6,652 nucleotides of DNA. It comes from Candidatus Fermentibacterota bacterium. Lineage in GTDB: Bacteria; Fermentibacterota; Fermentibacteria; Fermentibacterales; Fermentibacteraceae. A program made the position numbers and the translations under genes. Positions 1 to 6,239 of the stretch are shown piece by piece. Under the pieces are notes generated by a model. It was not told the DNA's origin and made no database searches. It was given only the letters and a program-made list of their open reading frames with translations. Position 1 is the first letter of the stretch. Every line of letters begins with the position of its first letter. The DNA lies in the NCBI GenBank assembly GCA_022703195.1, contig JAKLEF010000108.1:1-6652 (forward strand). Reading direction: 5' to 3'.

Positions 1-181
1 CCGCGTCGGCGCGCACGTCCCCGGGCGGCTCCGCGCCATCCCTGATCGCGGCCCTGGCACGGTCGAGCGAAGTTCTCGCGGCCCGCCTGGCCATTGCGTG
101 GGGGATGCCGGGGACGCTCTGCGAGATGAGTTCGATCAGGTCGTTGACCGCGGGGAGGCTCCTGAGATCCCCGTCCGCCAT
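1..181 (-). CDS. selA: L-seryl-tRNA(Sec) selenium transferase (SelA), N-terminal part only
   Basis: Only the first 60 codons are present; the gene runs off the left edge. SelA is a PLP enzyme that converts seryl-tRNA(Sec) to selenocysteinyl-tRNA(Sec) using selenophosphate. The visible part matches the small N-terminal domain of SelA. Residues 7-16 read RSLPAVNDLI, like the family's 'LPS/AV-D-LL' opening. Residues 39-49 read LDRARAAIRDG, like the 'LDEAR..I..G' helix in E. coli SelA. The PLP lysine and catalytic domain lie outside the window. The ATG at 179-181 is 3 nt after the rnfB TAG, and a purine-rich GGAAGGGG lies about 9 nt upstream inside the end of rnfB, so translation is probably coupled to rnfB. 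The identification rests on a short, weakly conserved domain recognised from memory; a related SelA-like PLP enzyme is the main alternative. Confidence 0.72.
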   Translation of the reverse strand, partial: MADGDLRSLPAVNDLIELISQSVPGIPHAMARRAARTSLDRARAAIRDGAEPPGDVRADA

Positions 182-184
182 GTC

Positions 185-1240
185 CTAGGCCCCTTCCCTG
201 GTGTAGGAGAGGGCTCCTAGCATGCGGATAGCCTTCTTGGGGCACTTCGGGGCGCAGAGTCCGCATCCGACGCACTTGTCGCGGTCGACTGAGTGCTTCG
301 ACTTCAACTCGCCCGAGATGGCGTTCACGGGGCAGACCTTCGCGCAGATCGTACAGCCGATGCACTCGTTGTCGATGAATGCCCCGGGCCTGGCCGGAGC
401 TCTGTCCACGACAGCCCCGGTCGGGCATACCGTGGCACACAGCCCGCAGTTGATGCACTTCTCCGGGTCGATCGAGGCCAGGTTGTCGGCCACCGTGATG
501 GCGTTGACCGGGCACGCCTTCTCGCACTTGCCGCAGGCGATGCAGGCCACGGCGCACGATTTGCGGGCGGTCGGCCCCCTGTCACGGTTGCTGCACGCCA
601 CGACCACCTGCCGGTTCTCCGGCCACAGCAGTATCAGCCGCTTCGGGCAGGTCCTGGTGCATTTGCCGCAGCCCGTGCACTTCGCGGCGTCCACGACTGG
701 GACGCCGTTCTCGCCGATGCGGATCGCCCCGAACGGACAGGCCTTCACACAGTCGCCCATGCCCAGGCATCCGAACCTGCATGACTTCTCCCCGCCCATC
801 ACCATGAAGGCGGAGGCACACGACCGCGGACCGTCGTAGCCGAACGCGGTTCCGGCCGAGTGGCCTCCGTTGCATCTCACCATGGCGATCTTCTTCACGG
901 CGTCCTGGATCTCGACCCCGAGGGCCCCGGCGAGCGCCGAAACGGTGGCCGGGTTGGCGGCCACGCAGGCGTTCGGCTGGGTCTCGCCGCGGGCCAGGGC
1001 GGCGGCGAATCCGCTGCACCCCGGGAATCCGCAGCCTCCGCAGTTGGCGCCCGGCAGGAGGGGTTCGAGCTTTTCCACGAGAGGATCCTTCTTCACCGCG
1101 AGCTTTCTCGCGGCTATGGCCAGCCCGATCCCGAGGACGAGGCCGGTGGCTCCGAGCAGGACGGCGGGATAGGCAACGTCGCCGGCGGAAGGGGTCTGCG
1201 AGGTCAGCGATAGAAGGGCGACGATGGACTGGAGCGTCAT
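185..1240 (-). CDS. rnfB: Rnf complex subunit RnfB, long polyferredoxin form
   Basis: RnfB is the electron-entry subunit that accepts electrons from reduced ferredoxin at the cytoplasmic face. The 351-residue protein has one N-terminal membrane helix (about 24-46). The RnfB-type Fe-S domain follows, with C67, C70, C75 and C92 in a CxxCxxxxC-x16-C pattern. Ferredoxin motifs come next: C154/C158/C164/C168 (the usual RnfB variant with GCLGMGDC), C188/191/194/198, C233/236/239/243, C262/265/268/272, C293/296/299/303 and C323/326/329/333. That allows up to seven [4Fe-4S] clusters; extra cysteines are C123, C216 and C229. Proteobacterial RnfB is about 190 residues; long forms are known in clostridia. 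The ATG lies 1 nt after the rnfA stop, preceded by GGGGGTG. About 20 residues precede the membrane helix, more than is usual. The identification is firm; the cluster count is read from motifs. Confidence 0.96.
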   Translation of the reverse strand: MTLQSIVALLSLTSQTPSAGDVAYPAVLLGATGLVLGIGLAIAARKLAVKKDPLVEKLEPLLPGANCGGCGFPGCSGFAAALARGETQPNACVAANPATVSALAGALGVEIQDAVKKIAMVRCNGGHSAGTAFGYDGPRSCASAFMVMGGEKSCRFGCLGMGDCVKACPFGAIRIGENGVPVVDAAKCTGCGKCTRTCPKRLILLWPENRQVVVACSNRDRGPTARKSCAVACIACGKCEKACPVNAITVADNLASIDPEKCINCGLCATVCPTGAVVDRAPARPGAFIDNECIGCTICAKVCPVNAISGELKSKHSVDRDKCVGCGLCAPKCPKKAIRMLGALSYTREGA

Positions 1241-1241
1241 G

Positions 1242-1883
1242 TCACACCCCCAGCCCTGCGAAGCCCAGGAAGGCTATCGACATCACGCCTGCGAGGATGA
1301 ACGTGATCGGCTTGCCCTTCATGGCGTCGGGCGTGTTCGAGAACTCGAGCCTCCCCCGGAGCCCGGCCATGAGTATCAGGGCGAGGGCGAAACCCAGGGC
1401 GCCTGCGACCGCGTTCACGATGCCCAGCCCGAGGTTGTAGCCCGCGTCCTTGTTCAGGACCGCCACGCCGAGCACCGCGCAGTTCGTGGTGATGAGCGGG
1501 AGGTAGATCCCGAGCGCCCTGTAGAGCGCCGGGCTGAACTTCAGCAGCACCATCTCCACGAACTGCACCAGCGCGGCTATGATGAGGATGAAGACTATCG
1601 TGCTGAGGTACTCGAGGTGCAGGGGCACAAGCAGGAGCTGCCACAGGGCGTAGCAGCTCGCGGCCGTCATCGCCATCACGAAGACCACCGCGGCGCCCAT
1701 GCCCAGGGCCGAGTCGAGCTGCTTCGAGACCCCGAGGAAGGGGCAGATGCCGAGGAAGCGCGACAGCACGTAGTTGTTTATGAGGATGCCGCCTATGACC
1801 AGGCCCATGACCTGCGCTAGGCTGCTTCCCCCGCCCTGCGAGGCGGCTCCCACCGCCGATGCGAGCAGCAGCGAGTGTGTCAT
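1242..1883 (-). CDS. rnfA: Rnf complex integral membrane subunit RnfA
   Basis: RnfA is one of two homologous six-helix membrane subunits which together hold a [2Fe-2S] cluster in the membrane and form the ion and electron path. The 213-residue protein has the family signature INNYVLSRFLGICPFLGVSK (residues 35-54) and ITTNCAVLGVA (131-141). C47 and C135 are the conserved cysteines of the two half-sites. E. coli RnfA is about 193 residues, and its start aligns near residue 25 here. I kept the upstream ATG at 1881-1883 because AGGAAGGAG stands 8 nt before it and it overlaps the rnfE stop as ATGA. The alternative ATG at 1806-1808 (Met26) has no good ribosome binding site. The 25-residue extension is hydrophobic at first, then rich in Gly and Ser. 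Confidence 0.96.
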   Translation of the reverse strand: MTHSLLLASAVGAASQGGGSSLAQVMGLVIGGILINNYVLSRFLGICPFLGVSKQLDSALGMGAAVVFVMAMTAASCYALWQLLLVPLHLEYLSTIVFILIIAALVQFVEMVLLKFSPALYRALGIYLPLITTNCAVLGVAVLNKDAGYNLGLGIVNAVAGALGFALALILMAGLRGRLEFSNTPDAMKGKPITFILAGVMSIAFLGFAGLGV

Positions 1884-2488
1884 GCCGCGCGCTCCTTCCT
1901 GCGGTCGATGACGGCGAAGGCCGCCAGGACGAAGCCCATGAGCACGAAGGCCCCGGGCGGGAGGATGGCTATCAGGATCGGCTGGTTCGCGTAGGCCTGG
2001 CCGAGGATGTTGAACCCGTACCAGGAGCCGCTGCCGAGTATCTCGCGGATCGTTGCCATCAGGGCCATCGCGAGCGTGAAGCCTATCCCCATGCCTATGC
2101 CGTCGAGCAGGGAGCTGAGGACGGTGTTCTTGTTGGCGAACGCCTCGGCCCTGCCCAGTATGATGCAGTTGACCACAATGAGGGGGATGTAGATCCCGAG
2201 CGACTTGTGGAGGGCCGGCGCGTAGGCGGCCATCACCATGTCGACCAGGCTGACGAACGTGGCGATGAAGACGATGTAGCACGGGATCCGGATCTTGTCG
2301 GGTATCACGTTGCGGAGAGCCGAGATGGCCACATTGGACCAGATCAGGACGAAAGTGGCCGCCGCCCCCATCCCGACGGCGTTCTCCATCGACGTGCTGA
2401 GCGCCAGGAAGGGGCACATGCCGAGAGTGATCCTGAAGATGGGGTTCTCGGTGTAGAATCCGTTGCTGAAGTCCTTCCAGAGGCTCAT
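1880..2488 (-). CDS. rnfE: Rnf complex integral membrane subunit RnfE
   Basis: RnfE is the second six-helix subunit of the RnfA/RnfE pair (homologous to NqrD/NqrE) and supplies the other half of the membrane [2Fe-2S] site. The 202 residues include ENPIFRITLGMCPFLALS (14-31, with C25) and IPLIVVNCIILGRAEAFANK (101-120, with C108), both diagnostic of RnfE rather than RnfA. Residues 142-152 (ALMATIREILG) and the short basic tail are also typical, and the length is normal. The start ATG at 2486-2488 overlaps the rnfG stop as ATGA and is preceded by GGAGGTG. The 3' end overlaps rnfA in the same way, so RnfE and RnfA are probably made in step. Confidence 0.96.
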   Translation of the reverse strand: MSLWKDFSNGFYTENPIFRITLGMCPFLALSTSMENAVGMGAAATFVLIWSNVAISALRNVIPDKIRIPCYIVFIATFVSLVDMVMAAYAPALHKSLGIYIPLIVVNCIILGRAEAFANKNTVLSSLLDGIGMGIGFTLAMALMATIREILGSGSWYGFNILGQAYANQPILIAILPPGAFVLMGFVLAAFAVIDRRKERAA

Positions 2489-3075
2489 TCCGCACCTCCG
2501 TCACCGAAGAGGCCGGCCTGCCCGAGGGCGGCGACCCCGTCGGCCACCGAGCCGGTGACGGCCCGGCCCGTGACGGTTGCGCCCGTCACGGCGCTGATGT
2601 CCCCGCCGTCCCTCTCGAGGGCCACCGCGGCGCCGTCCAGGCCCGCGAGCTGCCCCTGCCAGTCGGGCGAGGCGTACCTGGTGCCGAGGCCAGGGGTCTC
2701 GGACTGGTAGATGATGGTGCTGCCGGCAACGGTGCCGGCGGTGTCCAGGGCTACCATCGTCTCGACGACGCTGGAATAGCCCTTGCGGTAGGCGGTGAAC
2801 ACGTAGCCGACCCTCCGTCCGCCCGAGAGCACCTCGACTACGGCCAGTTCTCGGCCGGTCTCGGCGTAGGGGTTCTCGAGACCTGGCACTGCCAGGGAAT
2901 CGAACGAGAGGCTGTCGCCCAGAGTAGCCGAAATGGAGAGCATGGCATCCGCCTTGGCCTGCTCCCTCTGTGCGGCGATACGCTCCTCGGTCTGGCCGTT
3001 CACGTAGCCGAGGGCGGCCGCGCAGAGCAGGCTCATGGCCATGAGGATGAAGCCCAGCTTGAGCATCTCACGCAT
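2485..3075 (-). CDS. rnfG: Rnf complex flavoprotein subunit RnfG
   Basis: RnfG is a single-span membrane protein with an extracytoplasmic domain carrying covalently bound FMN. The 196 residues contain one N-terminal helix (about 5-24), an Ala/Glu/Gln-rich stretch (28-45) and the FMN-binding domain. Residues 125-131 read SETPGLG, the conserved flavin-pocket loop. The flavinylation motif is VTGATVTG (163-170), with Thr167 the expected FMN attachment site. The position three residues before T164, usually Asp in the ApbE/flavin-transferase target motif, is Ser161 here; Asp159 lies two residues further up. The gene overlaps the rnfD end by 8 nt and has GGGAGGTG 7 nt before its ATG. No flavin transferase (apbE) is visible in this window. 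Family assignment is firm from domain and order. Confidence 0.94.
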   Translation of the reverse strand: MREMLKLGFILMAMSLLCAAALGYVNGQTEERIAAQREQAKADAMLSISATLGDSLSFDSLAVPGLENPYAETGRELAVVEVLSGGRRVGYVFTAYRKGYSSVVETMVALDTAGTVAGSTIIYQSETPGLGTRYASPDWQGQLAGLDGAAVALERDGGDISAVTGATVTGRAVTGSVADGVAALGQAGLFGDGGAE

Positions 3076-4144
3076 GTTTCCGCACCTCCCCGAGCATCCT
3101 GGGCCTCGTGAACCTGTCGATGAGCGGTGTGGCGAGGTTCATGAGGAGGATCGAGTACGAGCAGCCCTCGGGATAGCCGCCCCATCTCCTGATGATGATG
3201 GTTATGAGGCCGGCGCCGATGCCGAAGATGATCCTGCCCCTGCGGGTCACGGGGCTGGTCACCATGTCGGTGGCCATGAAGAAGCCTCCCAGCACCGCAC
3301 CGCCGGTGAGGACGCTGAAGAGGGCGTCGCCCTCGAGGAATCCGGGGCCGCCGAGGATCCAGCCGAACAGGGCGACCGCCCCGAGGTAGGCCAGGGGGAT
3401 CCTCCATTCCAGCACCTTCCTCACGAACAGGTACAGGGCGCCGAGCAGCAGCAGTACGATGGAAGTCTCGCCGATGCAGCCCCCACGCCTGCCGGTGAGG
3501 AGGTTCATGTACGTTCCGGGCGTGGAGAGGTTCTCGCGCACCGCCGCGCCTTCGTGGTCGTCCATGGCGAACGAGTCCTTCCACGCGCGCAGCGGCGTGG
3601 CGCCTGTCACCGCGTCGGCCTCGGGCAGGGTAGACACCTGGGCTGCGGGCATCCCGCTGGTGCCGAAGCCCGCAGAGGGGTTCCTCCACTCGAACGGCGC
3701 GCTCCAGCCTGCCGTCATGAGCACTGGGAAGCTCGCCATCAGGAAGGCGCGGCCCAGGAGCGCCGGGTTGACCAGGTTGCTGCCGAGGCCTCCGAAGGCC
3801 TGCTTGCCAACGACGATCGCGAAGACGGAACCCAGTACGGGGAGCCACCAGGGCACTCCGGGAGGCACGTTGTAGGCCAGCAGGATGCCGGTTACGATAG
3901 CGCTCCCGTCGAGGGCGGCGGAGGTGCTCCTGCCCATGAGCCTCAGGCACACGAACTCGGCCGCAACGGCTGCGGCGACCGAGAGCAGCACGGGGAGCAG
4001 CGCCCCCCCGAATCCGAACAGCCACACGGCCCCCGCGAGCGCAGGCAGCAGGGCTATCACCACGTCGTACATCACCCTGCGCGTGGACTGGGGCGAGCCG
4101 AAGTGCGGCGACATGGAGAGCTGGAAGGTCCTCGCCTCGGCCAT
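3068..4144 (-). CDS. rnfD: Rnf complex membrane flavoprotein subunit RnfD
   Basis: RnfD is a polytopic membrane protein (NqrB family) that carries covalent FMN and takes part in ion translocation. The 358 residues show several hydrophobic helices (roughly 26-70, 82-115, 226-245, 250-268, 280-297, 305-320 and 328-345). The flavinylation motif is canonical, DAVTGAT at 177-183, so Thr183 is the expected FMN site. Other family marks are GKQAFGGLGSNLVNPAL (113-129), TGRRGGCIGETS (217-228), FFMATDMVTSPVT (288-300) and GGYPEGCSYSILLMN (322-336). The ATG at 4142-4144 shares one base with the rnfC stop (TGATG) and AGGAGG lies 4 nt upstream. An open frame continues far upstream inside rnfC in another frame, but homology begins at this Met. 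Confidence 0.96.
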   Translation of the reverse strand: MAEARTFQLSMSPHFGSPQSTRRVMYDVVIALLPALAGAVWLFGFGGALLPVLLSVAAAVAAEFVCLRLMGRSTSAALDGSAIVTGILLAYNVPPGVPWWLPVLGSVFAIVVGKQAFGGLGSNLVNPALLGRAFLMASFPVLMTAGWSAPFEWRNPSAGFGTSGMPAAQVSTLPEADAVTGATPLRAWKDSFAMDDHEGAAVRENLSTPGTYMNLLTGRRGGCIGETSIVLLLLGALYLFVRKVLEWRIPLAYLGAVALFGWILGGPGFLEGDALFSVLTGGAVLGGFFMATDMVTSPVTRRGRIIFGIGAGLITIIIRRWGGYPEGCSYSILLMNLATPLIDRFTRPRMLGEVRKHA

Positions 4145-5457
4145 CACGCCTCCTTCGATCTCTTGGAGGCCCGGATCATGTCCTGGGCCCGCTTGATGTA
4201 GTGGACGAGGAAGCGGTCGCTGGGGCAGACGAAGCTGCAGGTGCCGCAGGCCATGCAGTTCAGCGCGCCTAGTTCGTCTGCCGCGGCCCACTTCTCGTGC
4301 TCGGAGTTCACGGCGATCAGGCATGGCACAAGCTTCATGGGACATGCATCCACGCACCTCGCACACTTGATGCATGGCCCCTCGGTCAGGCGCCTGGCCT
4401 CCTTCGAGGTGAGCGCCACGATGCCGCTTGTCCCCTTCGTCACTGGGACGGCGTCGGTGAACTGTGCTAGCCCCATCATTGGGCCGCCGGAGAGCAGCCT
4501 GGCGACGTCGTCGCCGTACCCGCCCGCCTCGGCGATGAGCGCCGAGAAAGGGGTGCCTACTGCGGCGTCGAAGTTGCCGGGCTCGCGCACACCGCCGCCC
4601 GACACCGTTACGATCCGCCTGAGGGACGGTTCGCCGTCGCGCACCGCCAGGGCAACTGCCGCGGCGGTGCCCACGTTCTGCACGACCACGCCGATATCGA
4701 GCGGGAGGCCACCGACCGGGACCTCGCGCCCCGTGACGGCCTTGATTAGCTGCTTCTCTGCGCCCTGCGGATACTTCACCCGCAGGACCTCGACCCTGAT
4801 GCCGGCCTTCCCGAAGGCCTCGATCGCATCGGGCTTGTTGTCCTCGATGCCAACGGCCGGATCGTCGACGCAGAGGGCGCGGGCGAGGATCCTCATGCCG
4901 GAGGCCACATCCTCCGTCCTCTCGATCATCAGCCTGTGGTCGGCGGTCAGATAGGGCTCGCACTCGGCTCCGTTCAGGAGGAGAGTGTCGATCTTCTTCC
5001 CGGGCGGTGGCGAGAGCTTCACGTAGGTGGGGAAGCTGGCTCCGCCCATGCCGCAGACTCCGGCGAGCTTGATCCTCTCGATCAGCTCGGCGCGCGTGCG
5101 GGACTCGAAGTCGGGCCAGGGTTCGAAGGCGGGACCGCCCTCTTCCGACTCGGTGTTTATGACGACGACCGGGCCTGATCTGCGATGCGGCAGGGGGGCC
5201 TCCTCGAGCCCGGCCACGGTCCCGTTCACGGGGGAATGGGTGGGCAGGCTTATGAAGCCGTTCTGCGAGCCTATCTCCTGGCCCCTCGTCACCTTGTCGC
5301 CCTTCTTGACGACGGGCGTCGAGGGAGCCCCGAGATGCTGGCAGAGAGCGACCCTGATGGTCTCAGGCGCCGGGATTCGCTTCACCGCGCGTTTCTCGGC
5401 CAGTTCCTTGCACTCGTCCGGGTGCGCGCCTCCCGGGAAAGTCCTCAGTCTGGTCAT
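4144..5457 (-). CDS. rnfC: Rnf complex NADH/NAD+-reactive subunit RnfC
   Basis: RnfC is the peripheral cytoplasmic subunit that reduces NAD+ with FMN and two [4Fe-4S] clusters; it resembles complex I subunit NuoF fused to a ferredoxin-like tail. The 437 residues open with the usual FPGGAHPDECKELAE (7-21), then a barrel-sandwich domain (to about 105). The Gly-rich nucleotide/flavin segment is GVCGMGGASFPTYVKL (133-148), followed by NGAECEPYLTADHRLM (162-177). The C-terminal clusters use C362/365/368/372 and C401/404/407/411. The length is normal for clostridial-type RnfC. The frame is open upstream into nrdR, but homology starts at the ATG at 5455-5457. The ribosome binding site AGGAGG is only 3 nt from that ATG, a short spacing that may lower initiation. 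It is the first gene of the rnf run. Confidence 0.96.
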   Translation of the reverse strand: MTRLRTFPGGAHPDECKELAEKRAVKRIPAPETIRVALCQHLGAPSTPVVKKGDKVTRGQEIGSQNGFISLPTHSPVNGTVAGLEEAPLPHRRSGPVVVINTESEEGGPAFEPWPDFESRTRAELIERIKLAGVCGMGGASFPTYVKLSPPPGKKIDTLLLNGAECEPYLTADHRLMIERTEDVASGMRILARALCVDDPAVGIEDNKPDAIEAFGKAGIRVEVLRVKYPQGAEKQLIKAVTGREVPVGGLPLDIGVVVQNVGTAAAVALAVRDGEPSLRRIVTVSGGGVREPGNFDAAVGTPFSALIAEAGGYGDDVARLLSGGPMMGLAQFTDAVPVTKGTSGIVALTSKEARRLTEGPCIKCARCVDACPMKLVPCLIAVNSEHEKWAAADELGALNCMACGTCSFVCPSDRFLVHYIKRAQDMIRASKRSKEA

Positions 5458-5582
5458 GACCCTCCTGATCGATCGGTCCTTGGGGAGAAGTGCCCACCGG
5501 GATGTCCGGGCAGATTCCGGGGAGCGTAAAACGCAGAGGCATTCATAAGTAAAGTGCCCTGCCGGAGGTAGCCCGCTGGCTC
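5458..5582 (-). other. nrdR-rnfC intergenic leader with two weak hairpins
   Basis: These 125 bases separate nrdR from rnfC. At the nrdR end, AGG-AGCC pairs with GGCT-CCT around a 4-nt loop with one bulge (5566-5584), overlapping the stop codon; no T-run follows, so it is at best a weak terminator. Nearer rnfC, 5491-5512 is an imperfect inverted repeat (TGC plus CCGG arms, 3-nt bulge). A poor promoter candidate on the minus strand is TTTACT (5548-5553), a 17-bp spacer, then TTTACG (5525-5530). AAGTGCCC occurs twice (5488-5495 and 5552-5559). I cannot tell from sequence whether rnfC has its own promoter here or is read through from nrdR. Confidence 0.35.
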
Positions 5583-6038
5583 CTAGCGCGACCGCAGGAG
5601 CCCGTCCAGCTCCTCGCGGAACTGGGCGACGTCCCTGAACTTGCGGTAGACGCTCGCGAACCTGACGTATGCCACTTCGTCGACGGTCTTCAGCAGCTCC
5701 ATCACGCACTCGCCGATGTGGTCGGAGGTGACCTCGTCGGGGAACTCCTCCGCGACGGCGGCTGTGAGCTTCTCGACTATGTCCTTGACCTGCTTGGCCG
5801 ACACGGGCCGCTTCTCGCAGGCCCGCGCTATGCCCTTCTCGAGTTTCGCGGGATCGAACGGCTCGCGCCTGCCGTCCTTCTTCACCACCGAAGGATAGCT
5901 GGTCTCGATGAACTCATAGGTCGTGTAGCGGTAGCCGCAGTCGAGGCATTCCCGGCGCCTGCGGGTAGCCCGGCCCTCCTTGACTATGCGCGAATCGACG
6001 ACCCTGTCGTCCATGCTCCCGCATCTCGGACACCTCAT
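5583..6038 (-). CDS. nrdR: Transcriptional repressor NrdR (Zn-ribbon, ATP-cone)
   Basis: NrdR represses ribonucleotide reductase genes by binding NrdR boxes; its ATP-cone senses ATP/dATP. The 151-residue length is typical. The N-terminal zinc ribbon has C3 and C6 in MRCPRCGSMDDRVVDSR and C31 and C34 in RECLDCGYRYTTYE, with the conserved VDSR and an Arg-rich stretch (23-29) for DNA binding. The ATP-cone spans about residues 50-140 (VVKKDGRREPFD through YVRFASVYRKFRDV). The ATG at 6036-6038 is preceded by GGGAG at short spacing. A promoter candidate lies just upstream on the minus strand. No reductase gene and no recognisable NrdR box is in the window, so its targets are elsewhere. Its place ahead of rnf need not mean a functional link. 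Confidence 0.97.
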   Translation of the reverse strand: MRCPRCGSMDDRVVDSRIVKEGRATRRRRECLDCGYRYTTYEFIETSYPSVVKKDGRREPFDPAKLEKGIARACEKRPVSAKQVKDIVEKLTAAVAEEFPDEVTSDHIGECVMELLKTVDEVAYVRFASVYRKFRDVAQFREELDGLLRSR

Positions 6039-6074
6039 AGGCTCCCGCCTGCTCCAGGGGGTGATGGAAGCATT

Positions 6075-6103
6075 AGCGTATCCTGTGGAGGAATCCGCGT
6101 CAA
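6075..6103 (-). promoter_or_regulatory. Candidate promoter for nrdR
   Basis: On the minus strand TTGACG (6098-6103, 5 of 6 to the sigma70 -35) is followed by a 17-bp spacer and TACGCT (6075-6080, 3 of 6 to the -10 consensus). A start near 6068 would give a leader of about 30 nt before the nrdR ATG. The spacing and -35 are good; the -10 is weak, which may suit a lowly expressed or activated gene. Confidence 0.5.
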
Positions 6104-6120
6104 GAGCGTCGCTTCTTGAC
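6099..6120. promoter_or_regulatory. Dyad spanning both divergent -35 boxes
   Basis: GTCAAGAGCG (6099-6108) and CGCTTCTTGAC (6110-6120) are reverse complements apart from one extra T, centred on T6109. The outer 7-bp arms GTCAAGA/TCTTGAC are perfect. The dyad contains most of the nrdR -35 (6098-6103) and of the tRNA -35 (6116-6121). It may be an operator for a dimeric regulator, or simply the by-product of two -35 boxes facing away from each other; the symmetry beyond the hexamers (AAGAGCG/CGCTTCTT) is what argues for more than chance. Confidence 0.35.
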
Positions 6121-6144
6121 TTTGCGGGGTTTTCGCCCTAGAAT
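6116..6144 (+). promoter_or_regulatory. Sigma70-type promoter of the tRNA-His/tRNA-Lys unit
   Basis: TTGACT (6116-6121, 5 of 6) and TAGAAT (6139-6144, 5 of 6) are separated by exactly 17 bp. Transcription would begin near 6151, only about 5 nt before the tRNA-His sequence, so little 5' processing would be needed. A G/C-rich discriminator follows the -10 (CGGTGCGC), as is common for stable-RNA promoters under stringent control. Confidence 0.85.
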
Positions 6145-6155
6145 CGGTGCGCTCT

Positions 6156-6232
6156 GGTGGGAGTAGTTCAGTTGGCAGAGCCCTTGACTGTGGATCAAGT
6201 GGTCGCCGGTTCGAGTCCGGTCTCCCACCCCA
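6156..6232 (+). tRNA. tRNA-His (anticodon GTG)
   Basis: The sequence folds as a cloverleaf. The acceptor stem is GTGGGAG/CTCCCAC. The D-arm begins GTTCAG and ends GAGC. The anticodon stem CTTGA/TCAAG encloses the loop CTGTGGA, with GTG at 6190-6192. The T-arm is GCCGG-TTCGAGT-CCGGT. G6156 is the histidine-specific G-1 and pairs with C73 (6229), the identity mark of bacterial tRNA-His. CCA is encoded at 6230-6232. It is the first of two tRNAs in one transcript, 7 nt before tRNA-Lys. Confidence 0.97.
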
Positions 6233-6239
6233 GGCTTTT

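Noticed and set aside
1884..2504. A longer open frame upstream of rnfA, giving a 420-residue protein.
   Set aside because: The first 207 codons run out of frame through rnfE and are rich in Arg, Gly and His as expected of a shadow; RnfA homology and a good ribosome binding site begin at 1883.
3035..4201. A 388-codon plus-strand open frame opposite rnfD.
   Set aside because: It is antisense to a clear RnfD, with the low-complexity composition typical of G+C-rich shadow frames.
4145..4963. A longer open frame upstream of rnfD, giving a 631-residue protein.
   Set aside because: It is an out-of-frame shadow of rnfC; RnfD homology starts at the ATG at 4144.
185..5457. That the operon encodes Na+-NQR instead of Rnf.
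   Set aside because: RnfB and RnfC, with their ferredoxin motifs, are present and NqrA and NqrF are absent; the order C-D-G-E-A-B is that of Rnf.
5458..5709. An 84-codon N-terminal extension of rnfC into nrdR.
   Set aside because: The extension is an out-of-frame reading of nrdR and the leader; RnfC proteins begin with the FPGG-HP segment near the ATG at 5457.
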